Shown: piece by piece, positions 34,127 through 43,306 of the stretch
Layout: every line of letters starts with the position of its first letter
Numbering within the stretch: position 1 is the stretch's first letter
Assembly (NCBI GenBank): GCA_017883385.1
Contig: JADGNQ010000011.1
Coordinates: 1 to 64,000 of the forward strand
DNA: 64,000 bases
From: Candidatus Sulfotelmatobacter sp.
Lineage (GTDB): Bacteria; Acidobacteriota; Terriglobia; Terriglobales; Acidobacteriaceae
Direction: 5' to 3'
Program-made: the position numbers and the translations under genes
Notes under the pieces: generated by a model
What the model was told of the DNA's origin: nothing
The model's database searches: none
What the model saw: only the letters and a program-made list of their open reading frames with translations

Positions 34127-37100
34127 CCGTTCCCAGGCCGATCGATCCCAGGAATATCTTGCGCGAACCGACCGTCCCCAAACGAAACTGTTTGAAGCGA
34201 TCAGCCGGGAGTTGCTGCGGGAGGGGAATGGCATCCGCTTTCAGGCGTGCGGCGCCAGCATGTCTCCAGCGATTCGCGATGGCGAGATCGTGCACGTGGA
34301 ATCCACCGTGCCGGTGGAGTTGCGCAAGGGAGATATTGTTCTAGTGAAGGGTGAAATGGGATTCCGGCTGCACCGGTTGGTGGTCGCTGACGCCGAGCAG
34401 GATGTCTACATCACGCGCGGTGATTGCGGGCAGCAGGACGACCCGGCGGTCAGCGGGAAAGAGATTGTCGGCATTGCTGCGGCCAAAGAGGTGCGAGTGG
34501 GATCGAGGATGGTACGCGCGAAGCTGAAGGGATTGAGTGGGCGGCTCGTTTGCGCCGTCGCGCGCGGACAAAGGATCGCCACGAGATTGTTGAATCGACT
34601 CACGACATCGACGCATGGAACCCGGAAAAACGTGCGCGTGTTTCCATGTCTGTTGGCGTTGTTGTTCGTGCTATTTGCGGCAACCTACTCGAGTGCCCAA
34701 GTTCTGGTCGACGCCACGACATTAGCATCGGCAGCCCTCGCCGGTACGGGTACGAGGACTCTGACTTTTAACCACACCACGACTGCAACAGCCAATAGGG
34801 TGCTCGTTGTCGGAGTGTCGATCAATATCACAAATAACAATGCCACCGTGGTCAGCGGCGTGACGTACAACGGCGTCGCTTTGACTCAGATCGGCGCGCA
34901 CAATGACACCGGCGGTACGCGCCGGGTCGAAATGTGGTATTTGCTGGCTCCAGCCAACGGGGCTCACAACGTCATAGTCTCTGTGACTATTCCGTCAGCG
35001 GTCACGGTCGGCGTTGTAGCCGGCGCGACCACCTTTAAGGGGGTAGATCAGACAGTCCCTCTGGGGACGTTCGTTTCGGCGGATGGAGCAGCTGGTGTGT
35101 GCACCGGCATCGCAACGGGCTGTAGCGCAGTTGACGTGCCAAGCGTGGTGAATGGCATGATCCTGGACACACTTGCCATTGGAGGGAATCGAACCGTCAC
35201 CGTCCCCGCACCTCAGGTGTCCCAGTGGAATCTGAACAGCGCAGGAACTGCAAATCCTGGTGTGACGGGCAGCGGAACCAGCCGCACGGGAGCACCCAGC
35301 GTTCCGATTTCTGAAATTTTCAGCGGCACATCGAACTGGTCGCTCGGAGCGGTGTCGATCAATCCGAGCACCGCGGACATCGGGGTCTCAACCAGTGTCA
35401 GTGCGGTGGCGCTCGGTCAGAACTCCACCTACAACATCACAGTTACAAACAATGGGTTGTCGCCGGCGAACGCGGTTTCCCTGACCGACACGCTGGCTGC
35501 GTCCGGACTTACATGGGTGTCGACGACACCGAGTGCCGGGACCACTTGCGTGGGAACTGGCCCAATTACCTGCACGCTCCCAACTCCTTTTGCCAGTGGA
35601 GCGATCGCGACAGTAGCAGTCGTCGTGACTGCTTCCGCGGCCGGTTTCTATCCGAACACGGCGACTGTGTCGGACTCCGGAACGCCGCCCGACCCGAATA
35701 CGGGAAACAATACTTATGTGTCGCTGGCGCCGGTTGTGAGCATCGTTTGTTCTACGACTACTCTGACCGCGGCCCCCGTACCTCTAGCGGGCGTACTGAA
35801 TACGTACTTTCCGGGAACCGCGAACGCGGCGGTTGGAGCTACGTCAATTCCTGTGGGTACATCGGCCGGGGCGGGAGGCACAATCGCGAACGGAAGCCTG
35901 CTGCTGGTGATTCAGATGCAAGACGCCAGCATCATCACCACGAACGATGTGACCTATGGGAACGGCAGCACGGGCACCGGTTTCAAGACGATCAATAACG
36001 CCGGCAACTACGAGTGGGTGAAGGCGACTGGGCCGGTGGCTGGCGGGTTCGTGCCCATCACGGGAGCGGGCACCGGCGGCGGGCTGGTATTCGGATACAC
36101 GGCAGCAGCGGCCACGGCGACGAAGGGAAAAAGCACATATCAGGTCGTGCTGGTGCCGCAATATACGACCGCTACACTGGGCTCCGCGACGGCGACTCCC
36201 TGGAACGGATCCACGGGTGGGATTCTCGCATTGGACATTGCCGGACAACTCAATCTGGGTGGCGCCAACGTATCCGTCGACGGGCAAGGGTTCCGCGGCG
36301 GCGCAGGAATGCAGTTGGTCGGTGGAGTTGCCGGCGCCGTAAACACGGACTTCCGACAAACGTCGCCTGCGGCCTACACCGGTGCTGCAGGTGGTGCCAC
36401 CGGCATTGATGGTGCCAAAGGTGAGGGTGTCGCGGGTACGCCGAAATGGGTGGAGTCCGGCGGGACCTTTCTGCAAACCACGGCCACGATTGGCTATCCA
36501 AATGGCGCCGCCGACGGCAGTATGGCGAACGGGGCGCCTGGCAATGCGGGCGGAGGCGGAACGGATGGGGATGCGGCTGGCAACACCGAGAATGCTGGCG
36601 GCGGTGGCGGCGGCAACGGTGGATCGGGTGGGTTTGGCGGGGACTCGTGGTTTGCAAACCTGAGTGATGGAGGCGAAGGTGGATCTCCGTTTCCGGCGAC
36701 GATTGACCGCATCGCGATGGGTGGCGGCGGCGGCGCGGGGTCGCGGAACAATTCCGACAGTGACAATCAGGCCAGCAGCGGAGCAGCGGGCGGTGGAATC
36801 ATCTTTATTCGCGCGGACAGTTTGACGGGCACGGCGACTCTGACCGCGAATGGCGCTAGCGCCTACAACGGGACCGACCGTGATGCGGGTGGAGGAGGGG
36901 GCGCTGGCGGAAGCATCATTGTGTTGGCGGCCAACGGCGGCGAGAGCGGGCTGACGCTGCAAGCGAACGGCGGGCGAGGCGGAGATGCCTGGGATTCGCA
37001 GCCCTTCAGCTTGGGCGACCGTCACGGGCCGGGCGGCGGAGGCGGAGGCGGGGTGATTCTTGTTTCTGGCGCTCCCGCAAGCATTACAGTGACGGGCGGA

Positions 37101-40100
37101 GTAAATGGGACGACGTTGAACCCAGGCGTAGCTTACGGAGCTACCGTGGGGACAGCGGGGACAAGTGCTACGACCGCCACGCTGGCTCAGGTGACGGGCA
37201 TACAGTCAGCGGCGCTGTGCACTCCCGATATGACGCTGGGCAAAAGCCACGCGGGGAACTTTACGCGTGGTTCAGCCGCCATTTATACGATTCCGGTTTC
37301 GAACATCAGCCCGTTTGGATCTACCAGCGGGGTCGTCACCATCAATGACACGCTCCCGCTCGGCATCACACCGATCAGCGCCACCGGAACCGGATGGACC
37401 TGCTCGGTTCTAGGGCAGACCGTGAGTTGCGTGCGCTCCGATGTGCTGGCGGCTATCAGCAGCTATCCGTCGATTACGCTGAATGCAGTCGTTTCGCAGT
37501 CAGCTCCGGCGACGCTAACGAATACTGCTTTGGTCGGCGGGGGAAATGAAGCCAACCTGCTCAACGACCTCGCCACCGACGTTGCGATCGTGGTATCGAG
37601 CGCCGATCTCAGTGTGACTGACGCGGGTTCGCCCAACCCAGTGGCGGCGGGAAGCAACATTACTTATACGCAGGTCGTGACCAACAACGGTCCGAGCGCC
37701 GCCGACAACGCCACGGTGGTGGCGAAGATTCCGGCGAATACGACGCTCGTGTCGTTCGTGGCGCCGGCGGGATGGAGTTGCATTTCACCCGGAGCTGGAG
37801 GCACGGGCAACGTTGTCTGTACCTTCGCCAACATGCCGGGGTTGACGGCGGCTTCGTTCACTCTCGTGGTCAAGGTGAATAACGGGACGGCGAATGGAAC
37901 CGTGATCACGGAGACGGTGTCGGCAAATTCGTCCGCCCTCGATCCGAATTCCCTGAACAATACCGCCTCAGTCGCCACGGTTGTGGGAACGACAGCTCCG
38001 GATTTGACGGTGACCAACGTGGCCTCGCCAAACCCGGTGCAGGCGGGCAACAATATCAATTACACCCAGGTCGTGACGAACACCGGAACGACCCCGGCGA
38101 CCACCGCCACGTTCAACGAAACCACTCCCGCGAATACGACGTTTGTATCGATTACTCCACCCGCGGGCTGGAGTTGCGCCGGGTTCCCACCGCTATGCAC
38201 GAATCCAAGTGTCGCGGGTGGCGCGACCGGGACCTTTACCGTCGTCTATAAGGTGACGGCCCTTACACCCAGCGGTACGGTGATTACCGACACTGCCACC
38301 GTCAACGCGGCGAACCAGGCCTTCGGAGCCAACTCGGCAACTGCGACCGATGTGGTGGCGACGGCGATCCAGGCCGACCTTGCGCTGAGCACAGTGGGCA
38401 CGCCGGCCACCGTTTTCTCTGGCAACAACATTACTTACACGCAGACGGTCACCAATAACGGTCCGGCGGCAGCAACGGGAGCGAGTTTCACGGAACCGAT
38501 CCCGACGAATACCACATTTTCTTCCGTGTCCGCCCCAGTTGGTTGGACCTGCACGGTGACAGCTTCGGTGACGTGTACGAACCCGAGTTTTGCAGCGGGG
38601 GCATCGGCCGACATCATCGTAGTCGTGAACGTTGCACCTTCGATAGCGGCGGGCACGATCACCGCAAATTCCTCCGTTACTGCCACGACAGGGGATCCCA
38701 ACGCGGCGAACAACAGCACCACAGTCACCACCACAGTTGCTCCCGTCTGCGACCTGCAGGTGACCAACAGCGGAACTCCGAACCCCGTAGCGGCGGGCGG
38801 CGTCATTACTTATACACAGGTGATCACCAACACCGGGCCCAGTAATTGCAGCACGGCGACGTTCAACGAGGCGCTGCCGTTGAACACAACGTTCCTGTCC
38901 GTGGCGGTCGTGACCGCCGGCGGCGGGACGTGGACTTGTCCTAACGCTTCACCGGTGGCGTGTACCAATCCCAGCGTGCCGCCCGGTTCCACGGGAACGA
39001 TCACGGCGAAATACACCGTTCTCGCCGGCACGGCTGCAGGGACCATCATCACCGATACCGCCACGGTGGCCACGACAGGGCGAGACACCAACCTGGCCAA
39101 CAACACCTCCACGGTCAGCATTGCCGTGGCCTCGGGCGTGCAAGCCGATCTGAGCGTGACGAATTCGGGTAGCCCGAATCCGGTGACGGCGGGCAACAAC
39201 ATCACCTACACGCAGAGCGTGACCAACGGTGGCCCGGCTATCGCGGCGGCTCCGGTGTTCACCGAGACCCTTCCAGCGAATACCACCGGCGTGTCGTTGA
39301 CCGGACCCGCGGGATGGACATGCGTCCTCGCAACTCTAACGTGTACGGATACGACCACGATGGCGGCCAATACCACGGCGAACTTTACCTTCGTGGTGAA
39401 GGTGCTCACAACCGTGGCGTCGGGAACAACCATCACGCAGACCGATTCGGTGTCTTCGACGACCGTCGATCCCACCAACGCGAACAACAGTTCGACCGTA
39501 AACATCCAAGTAGCCGGCTCGGCCGATCTTTCCGTTACCAACACGCCCAACCCGGTCCCAGTGTTGGCGAATAACAACATCATCTACACGCAGGTGGTGA
39601 ACAATGCCGGGCCGAGTTCCGCGACGACAGTGACTCTGACCGAGACTCTGCCCGCGAATACGACTGCCTTAACGCTCACCGGGCCAGCGGGATGGACGTG
39701 CACGCTGGCTACTCTGATCTGCACGAATCCCGCTCTTGCGCCCGGAACCCCCGCAACCATTATTTTCACGGTAAAAGTGACTGCACTCACTCCTGCCGGG
39801 ACGGCGATCAACGACACCGTGAGCGTCGGTTCTGCGGTCACCGATCCTAATCTGGCGAACAACAGTGCTACAGCGGCGGATGTGGTTGCCCTTGGAACCC
39901 AGGCAGATCTGGTCGTGGCGAATTCCGCCGCACCCACTTCAGTGGCTGCCGGAAGCAACGTTACTTACACCCAGAGCGTTACGAATAATGGTCCGGCTGC
40001 GACGACTGCGGGGATGACCTTCACGCAGACCACGCCGCCGAATATGAGCTTCCAGTCGATTACTCCTCCCGCAGGATGGATTTGCGGGACCGTCCCGCCC

Positions 40101-43100
40101 GTGGGCGGTACCGGCACCATCACCTGTACGGACCTTGGCACTCTGGCGCAGGGTGCCACAGCGAACTTCACGCTGGCGCTGCAGGTGAATGCCGGCACGC
40201 CGTCAGGGACGACCATCACTGAGACTGATACTGCCACCGCATCGAACATTGTGCCCGGACTCACGACGAACAGCGCCAGCGCCACCGTGATTGTCGCCAA
40301 TGCCAATAGCGCGGACATGGCGATCGTGAAGACGGCGACACCGAATCCCGTGACAGAGGGAACTCCGCTCACCTATACACTGGCCGTGACCAATAACGGC
40401 CCTGCCTCCGCAACCAATGTCACGGTAACGGACACCCTGCCTTCGGTAGTGACGTTTCTCTCGTCAAACACGACCCAGGGATCGTGCTCCGAGGCGGGTG
40501 GATCTGTAACGTGTCTGTTGGGCACCATGGCTAACGCGGGGACCGCGACGATCACGATCCTGACCATTCCGGGGACGCCGGGCGTGGTTTCCAACACCGC
40601 GACGGTCGCGGCAGACCAGACCGACCCGACCCTGGCGAATAATTCCTCAACTCAGACGGAGACGATCACGGCTCCGACTAGGATCACGCTGCAGTCGTTC
40701 TCGGCGCGCCTCGGCACCGACAATAGCGGTACGAGTCGCGTAGTGCTGACATGGAAGACGGGCGGCGAATCGCACAACCTCGGATTCAATGTGTACCGCG
40801 ATCAGGGCGGAAACCGCGCGCGCATGAATCCGTCGGTGATTGCGGGTTCGGCGCTGCTCATGAGCGGCGCGCTGCCCAAGCACTCAGGCAGGAGTTATGC
40901 CTGGATCAATCCCTCTGCTGGCCTCGCTGGTGCTAGATACTGGCTGGAAGACATCGATGTGAACGGCACGCGCACCATGCATGGGCCAGTTTCCGCTGAG
41001 GCCGGAACGGAACTGGGGAGCGATGCTTTCGCGGCGGAGACGCGTATGTTCAGCCAACTGACTCAGGCGCAACCCGCAGCGCCAGGTAGTCGCGTCGTCG
41101 AGACTCTTCCCCTGCAGCCAGCGCCGAATCCCAGCCAGATTCAGAAGCAGTTCACTCTGGCGGCGCACCCGGCGGTCAAGATCTTGGTACAACACGAGGG
41201 CTGGTATCGCGTGGCGCAGCCGGATCTGGTGAGAGCTGGACTCGAGCCGAACGTGGATCCGGCGCTGCTGCACCTGTTCGCGGAAGCGAATGAGCAGCCG
41301 TTGCAGATCACGGGAGCGACGGCTGGTCCGGGCGGCTTCGGGCCGCTGGCGGCGATCAGTTTTTACGGCACTGGCATCGACACAGTCTTTTCGGGCACAC
41401 GCGTGTACTGGCTGGCGGCCGGTGAGGCGCGCGGTGCGCGCATCCCACGTCTGCAGGCCTCTTCGGGATCGAACCTGCCTCCAAAGAGTTATTTTGCAAC
41501 CGTGGAACTGAAGCAGCGTACCACCTACTTTGCGGCGCTGCTCACGCTGAGTGGGGACAATTTCTTCGGCGCTTTCGTTTCACCCACCCCGGTAGATCAG
41601 GTGCTGTACCTCCCGCACCTCGACACAACTTCGACGCAAACCGCGCGGCTTGAGGTCGACCTGCAGGGGGTGATCAATGCCTTCCCGCATGACGTGAAGA
41701 TAGCTCTGAATGGAACCACCATCGGAGACCTTACGTTCACCGGCCAGATAAGGGGCAGGTTCAGCGCCAGCGTGCCGCCAGGGGTGCTGCAAGAGGGGAA
41801 CAATACAGTCACATTAACGTCGGAGAATGGAGATTACGACACCAGCCTGGTCGTATTCATCCACATCATGTATCCGCATACTTACATGGCGGACTCCAAC
41901 CAACTAAAGTTTACGGGACGTGCGGGTGACGAACTGAAGATCGGCGGCTTCGACGGAGCGCCGGCGGTGCTCGACATTACTGATCCAAGTCGACCGGTGC
42001 AACTGACGCCGCAAGTTTCCTCGAGCAACGGCAAGTATGAAATCGCAGTGCAGGTGCCTTGGACGACTACAAGTCCGGCGCCGCCTGGATGGCATACGCT
42101 TCTCGCCGTGCCCGGCGACCGAGTTGCGTCGGTAGCGGGGCTGCGGCCGAACCATCCGTCCCATTGGCACAGTGTTCAGCCGGGTGCTGACATTGCCATG
42201 GTCACGTACGAGGCGTTTGAGGGAGCGCTGGCGCCGTTGGTTCGCGCGCATCAGGCGGAAGGGAAAACGTCGGCTGTCGTGCCGATCACGGATCTGTACG
42301 ACGAATTCAACTTTGGGGAGCGCAGTCCATTCGCAATTCGGCAGTTCCTGCAGACTGCTACGCAGAACTGGAAGAAGGCTCCGACCTATCTGCTGCTGAA
42401 CGGGCGGGCATCGCTCGATCCGCGGAACTACCTTGGTTTCGGTCACCTCGATCTGGTCCCGACTCAGATTCTGGCCGCGACCAGCTTGATGACAGCGTCG
42501 GATGACTGGTTCTCTGACTTCACCGACAGTGGCATGCCTACCATCGCCACGGGGCGCCTGCCGGTGAGCACTGCGGATGAAGCCAAGACCGTGGTCGGGA
42601 AGATTGTCGCCTACGAAGGAAAATCCACCGATGGCCCGTGGACCTCACAAGCCCTCATGGTTGCCGACAAGGACGATACCGAGAGCTTTACGCAGGACAC
42701 CCAGAAGGTCCAGTCGAAAGTCCCGGCGACCATGCAGGTGACAGACGTGTTCAACGGTACGGTCGGAACTACGACTACCCGCCAGATCATTATTGACGGC
42801 ATCAACTCCGGCCAGTTGCTGGTGAACTATCTCGGGCATGGTTCGGAAGAGCAGTGGTCCGGGTCCAATATATTCGACACGAATTCTGTGACTTCCCTGA
42901 CCAATGGATCGCAGCTTCCAGTGTTTCTGATCATGAACTGCCTGAATGGGTTCTTCCAGGATGTGTACGCGCAACCGCTGGGCGTGACCCTGCTCCTGGC
43001 GCCGAACGGTGGCGCGGTAGCCGTCCTGGCCTCCACCGGCCTGAACCAGCCCCTACCGCAAACCAGGCTCGACGCACTCATCGTCCAAAACGCCCTGAAT

Positions 43101-43241
43101 GCCGCGCCCCTGACTTTGGGCGAATCGATTCTCAAGGCAAAGTCGCAAATCGGCGACCCGGCCGTGCGCCGAACCTACGTTCTGTTTGGTGATCCTGCGC
43201 TGCAGGTCAAGCAGCCTTCGGCGGCGCCGACGGGACATTGA
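34119..43241 (+). CDS. Giant S26 peptidase - DUF11 repeats - C25 protease fusion
   Basis: About 3040 aa from a GTG overlapping the HPrK-like stop. Domains in order: S26 signal-peptidase-like (about 30-130; GASMSPAIRDGEIVHV with Ser about 47, FRLHRLV with His about 85, ITRGDCGQQDDPAV). Then a basic segment and signal sequence (about 172-195, VFPCLLALLFVLFAATYSSA). A beta domain follows, then one DUF11 repeat (about 418-535) and a Gly-rich region (about 800-990). A block of about nine more DUF11 repeats spans about 1037-2184, then an FnIII-like domain. A gingipain-type peptidase C25 domain ends the protein (NYLGHGSEEQW, His about 2907; MNCLNGFF, Cys about 2941). No T9SS sorting domain is seen. 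An internal GTG at 34632 could start the secreted part alone. Confidence 0.85.
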   Translation: MTDRSQADRSQEYLARTDRPQTKLFEAISRELLREGNGIRFQACGASMSPAIRDGEIVHVESTVPVELRKGDIVLVKGEMGFRLHRLVVADAEQDVYITRGDCGQQDDPAVSGKEIVGIAAAKEVRVGSRMVRAKLKGLSGRLVCAVARGQRIATRLLNRLTTSTHGTRKNVRVFPCLLALLFVLFAATYSSAQVLVDATTLASAALAGTGTRTLTFNHTTTATANRVLVVGVSINITNNNATVVSGVTYNGVALTQIGAHNDTGGTRRVEMWYLLAPANGAHNVIVSVTIPSAVTVGVVAGATTFKGVDQTVPLGTFVSADGAAGVCTGIATGCSAVDVPSVVNGMILDTLAIGGNRTVTVPAPQVSQWNLNSAGTANPGVTGSGTSRTGAPSVPISEIFSGTSNWSLGAVSINPSTADIGVSTSVSAVALGQNSTYNITVTNNGLSPANAVSLTDTLAASGLTWVSTTPSAGTTCVGTGPITCTLPTPFASGAIATVAVVVTASAAGFYPNTATVSDSGTPPDPNTGNNTYVSLAPVVSIVCSTTTLTAAPVPLAGVLNTYFPGTANAAVGATSIPVGTSAGAGGTIANGSLLLVIQMQDASIITTNDVTYGNGSTGTGFKTINNAGNYEWVKATGPVAGGFVPITGAGTGGGLVFGYTAAAATATKGKSTYQVVLVPQYTTATLGSATATPWNGSTGGILALDIAGQLNLGGANVSVDGQGFRGGAGMQLVGGVAGAVNTDFRQTSPAAYTGAAGGATGIDGAKGEGVAGTPKWVESGGTFLQTTATIGYPNGAADGSMANGAPGNAGGGGTDGDAAGNTENAGGGGGGNGGSGGFGGDSWFANLSDGGEGGSPFPATIDRIAMGGGGGAGSRNNSDSDNQASSGAAGGGIIFIRADSLTGTATLTANGASAYNGTDRDAGGGGGAGGSIIVLAANGGESGLTLQANGGRGGDAWDSQPFSLGDRHGPGGGGGGGVILVSGAPASITVTGGVNGTTLNPGVAYGATVGTAGTSATTATLAQVTGIQSAALCTPDMTLGKSHAGNFTRGSAAIYTIPVSNISPFGSTSGVVTINDTLPLGITPISATGTGWTCSVLGQTVSCVRSDVLAAISSYPSITLNAVVSQSAPATLTNTALVGGGNEANLLNDLATDVAIVVSSADLSVTDAGSPNPVAAGSNITYTQVVTNNGPSAADNATVVAKIPANTTLVSFVAPAGWSCISPGAGGTGNVVCTFANMPGLTAASFTLVVKVNNGTANGTVITETVSANSSALDPNSLNNTASVATVVGTTAPDLTVTNVASPNPVQAGNNINYTQVVTNTGTTPATTATFNETTPANTTFVSITPPAGWSCAGFPPLCTNPSVAGGATGTFTVVYKVTALTPSGTVITDTATVNAANQAFGANSATATDVVATAIQADLALSTVGTPATVFSGNNITYTQTVTNNGPAAATGASFTEPIPTNTTFSSVSAPVGWTCTVTASVTCTNPSFAAGASADIIVVVNVAPSIAAGTITANSSVTATTGDPNAANNSTTVTTTVAPVCDLQVTNSGTPNPVAAGGVITYTQVITNTGPSNCSTATFNEALPLNTTFLSVAVVTAGGGTWTCPNASPVACTNPSVPPGSTGTITAKYTVLAGTAAGTIITDTATVATTGRDTNLANNTSTVSIAVASGVQADLSVTNSGSPNPVTAGNNITYTQSVTNGGPAIAAAPVFTETLPANTTGVSLTGPAGWTCVLATLTCTDTTTMAANTTANFTFVVKVLTTVASGTTITQTDSVSSTTVDPTNANNSSTVNIQVAGSADLSVTNTPNPVPVLANNNIIYTQVVNNAGPSSATTVTLTETLPANTTALTLTGPAGWTCTLATLICTNPALAPGTPATIIFTVKVTALTPAGTAINDTVSVGSAVTDPNLANNSATAADVVALGTQADLVVANSAAPTSVAAGSNVTYTQSVTNNGPAATTAGMTFTQTTPPNMSFQSITPPAGWICGTVPPVGGTGTITCTDLGTLAQGATANFTLALQVNAGTPSGTTITETDTATASNIVPGLTTNSASATVIVANANSADMAIVKTATPNPVTEGTPLTYTLAVTNNGPASATNVTVTDTLPSVVTFLSSNTTQGSCSEAGGSVTCLLGTMANAGTATITILTIPGTPGVVSNTATVAADQTDPTLANNSSTQTETITAPTRITLQSFSARLGTDNSGTSRVVLTWKTGGESHNLGFNVYRDQGGNRARMNPSVIAGSALLMSGALPKHSGRSYAWINPSAGLAGARYWLEDIDVNGTRTMHGPVSAEAGTELGSDAFAAETRMFSQLTQAQPAAPGSRVVETLPLQPAPNPSQIQKQFTLAAHPAVKILVQHEGWYRVAQPDLVRAGLEPNVDPALLHLFAEANEQPLQITGATAGPGGFGPLAAISFYGTGIDTVFSGTRVYWLAAGEARGARIPRLQASSGSNLPPKSYFATVELKQRTTYFAALLTLSGDNFFGAFVSPTPVDQVLYLPHLDTTSTQTARLEVDLQGVINAFPHDVKIALNGTTIGDLTFTGQIRGRFSASVPPGVLQEGNNTVTLTSENGDYDTSLVVFIHIMYPHTYMADSNQLKFTGRAGDELKIGGFDGAPAVLDITDPSRPVQLTPQVSSSNGKYEIAVQVPWTTTSPAPPGWHTLLAVPGDRVASVAGLRPNHPSHWHSVQPGADIAMVTYEAFEGALAPLVRAHQAEGKTSAVVPITDLYDEFNFGERSPFAIRQFLQTATQNWKKAPTYLLLNGRASLDPRNYLGFGHLDLVPTQILAATSLMTASDDWFSDFTDSGMPTIATGRLPVSTADEAKTVVGKIVAYEGKSTDGPWTSQALMVADKDDTESFTQDTQKVQSKVPATMQVTDVFNGTVGTTTTRQIIIDGINSGQLLVNYLGHGSEEQWSGSNIFDTNSVTSLTNGSQLPVFLIMNCLNGFFQDVYAQPLGVTLLLAPNGGAVAVLASTGLNQPLPQTRLDALIVQNALNAAPLTLGESILKAKSQIGDPAVRRTYVLFGDPALQVKQPSAAPTGH
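37602..40674 (+). repeat. Tandem DUF11-encoding DNA repeats
   Basis: Eight consecutive units of about 375-410 bp lie inside the giant gene. Each begins with a coded A-D-L-x-V-T-N-x-x-x-P-N-P-V core and contains NNITYTQVVTNNGP and a C-containing AGWTC segment. Unit starts are near 37602, 37998, 38373, 38750, 39146, 39523, 39905 and 40313. DUF11 modules are Ig-like cell-surface spacers. Units are diverged but homologous, so recombination or assembly collapse could change their number. Confidence 0.85.
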
Positions 43242-43306
43242 GCACGCCGCTCACCTTGATGTTCGGTAGGATACCAGGACCATTCGTTGTGGCAGAACAC
43301 CGCGCG

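Noticed and set aside
37463-40597. Series of minus-strand ORFs of 60-135 codons opposite the DUF11 repeats
   Set aside because: They recur with the same period as the sense repeats and have no start signals; they are shadows of the repeated coding sequence.
37602-40674. CRISPR-like or satellite array
   Set aside because: The periodicity is about 380-400 bp, coding and divergent, and corresponds to DUF11 protein domains.
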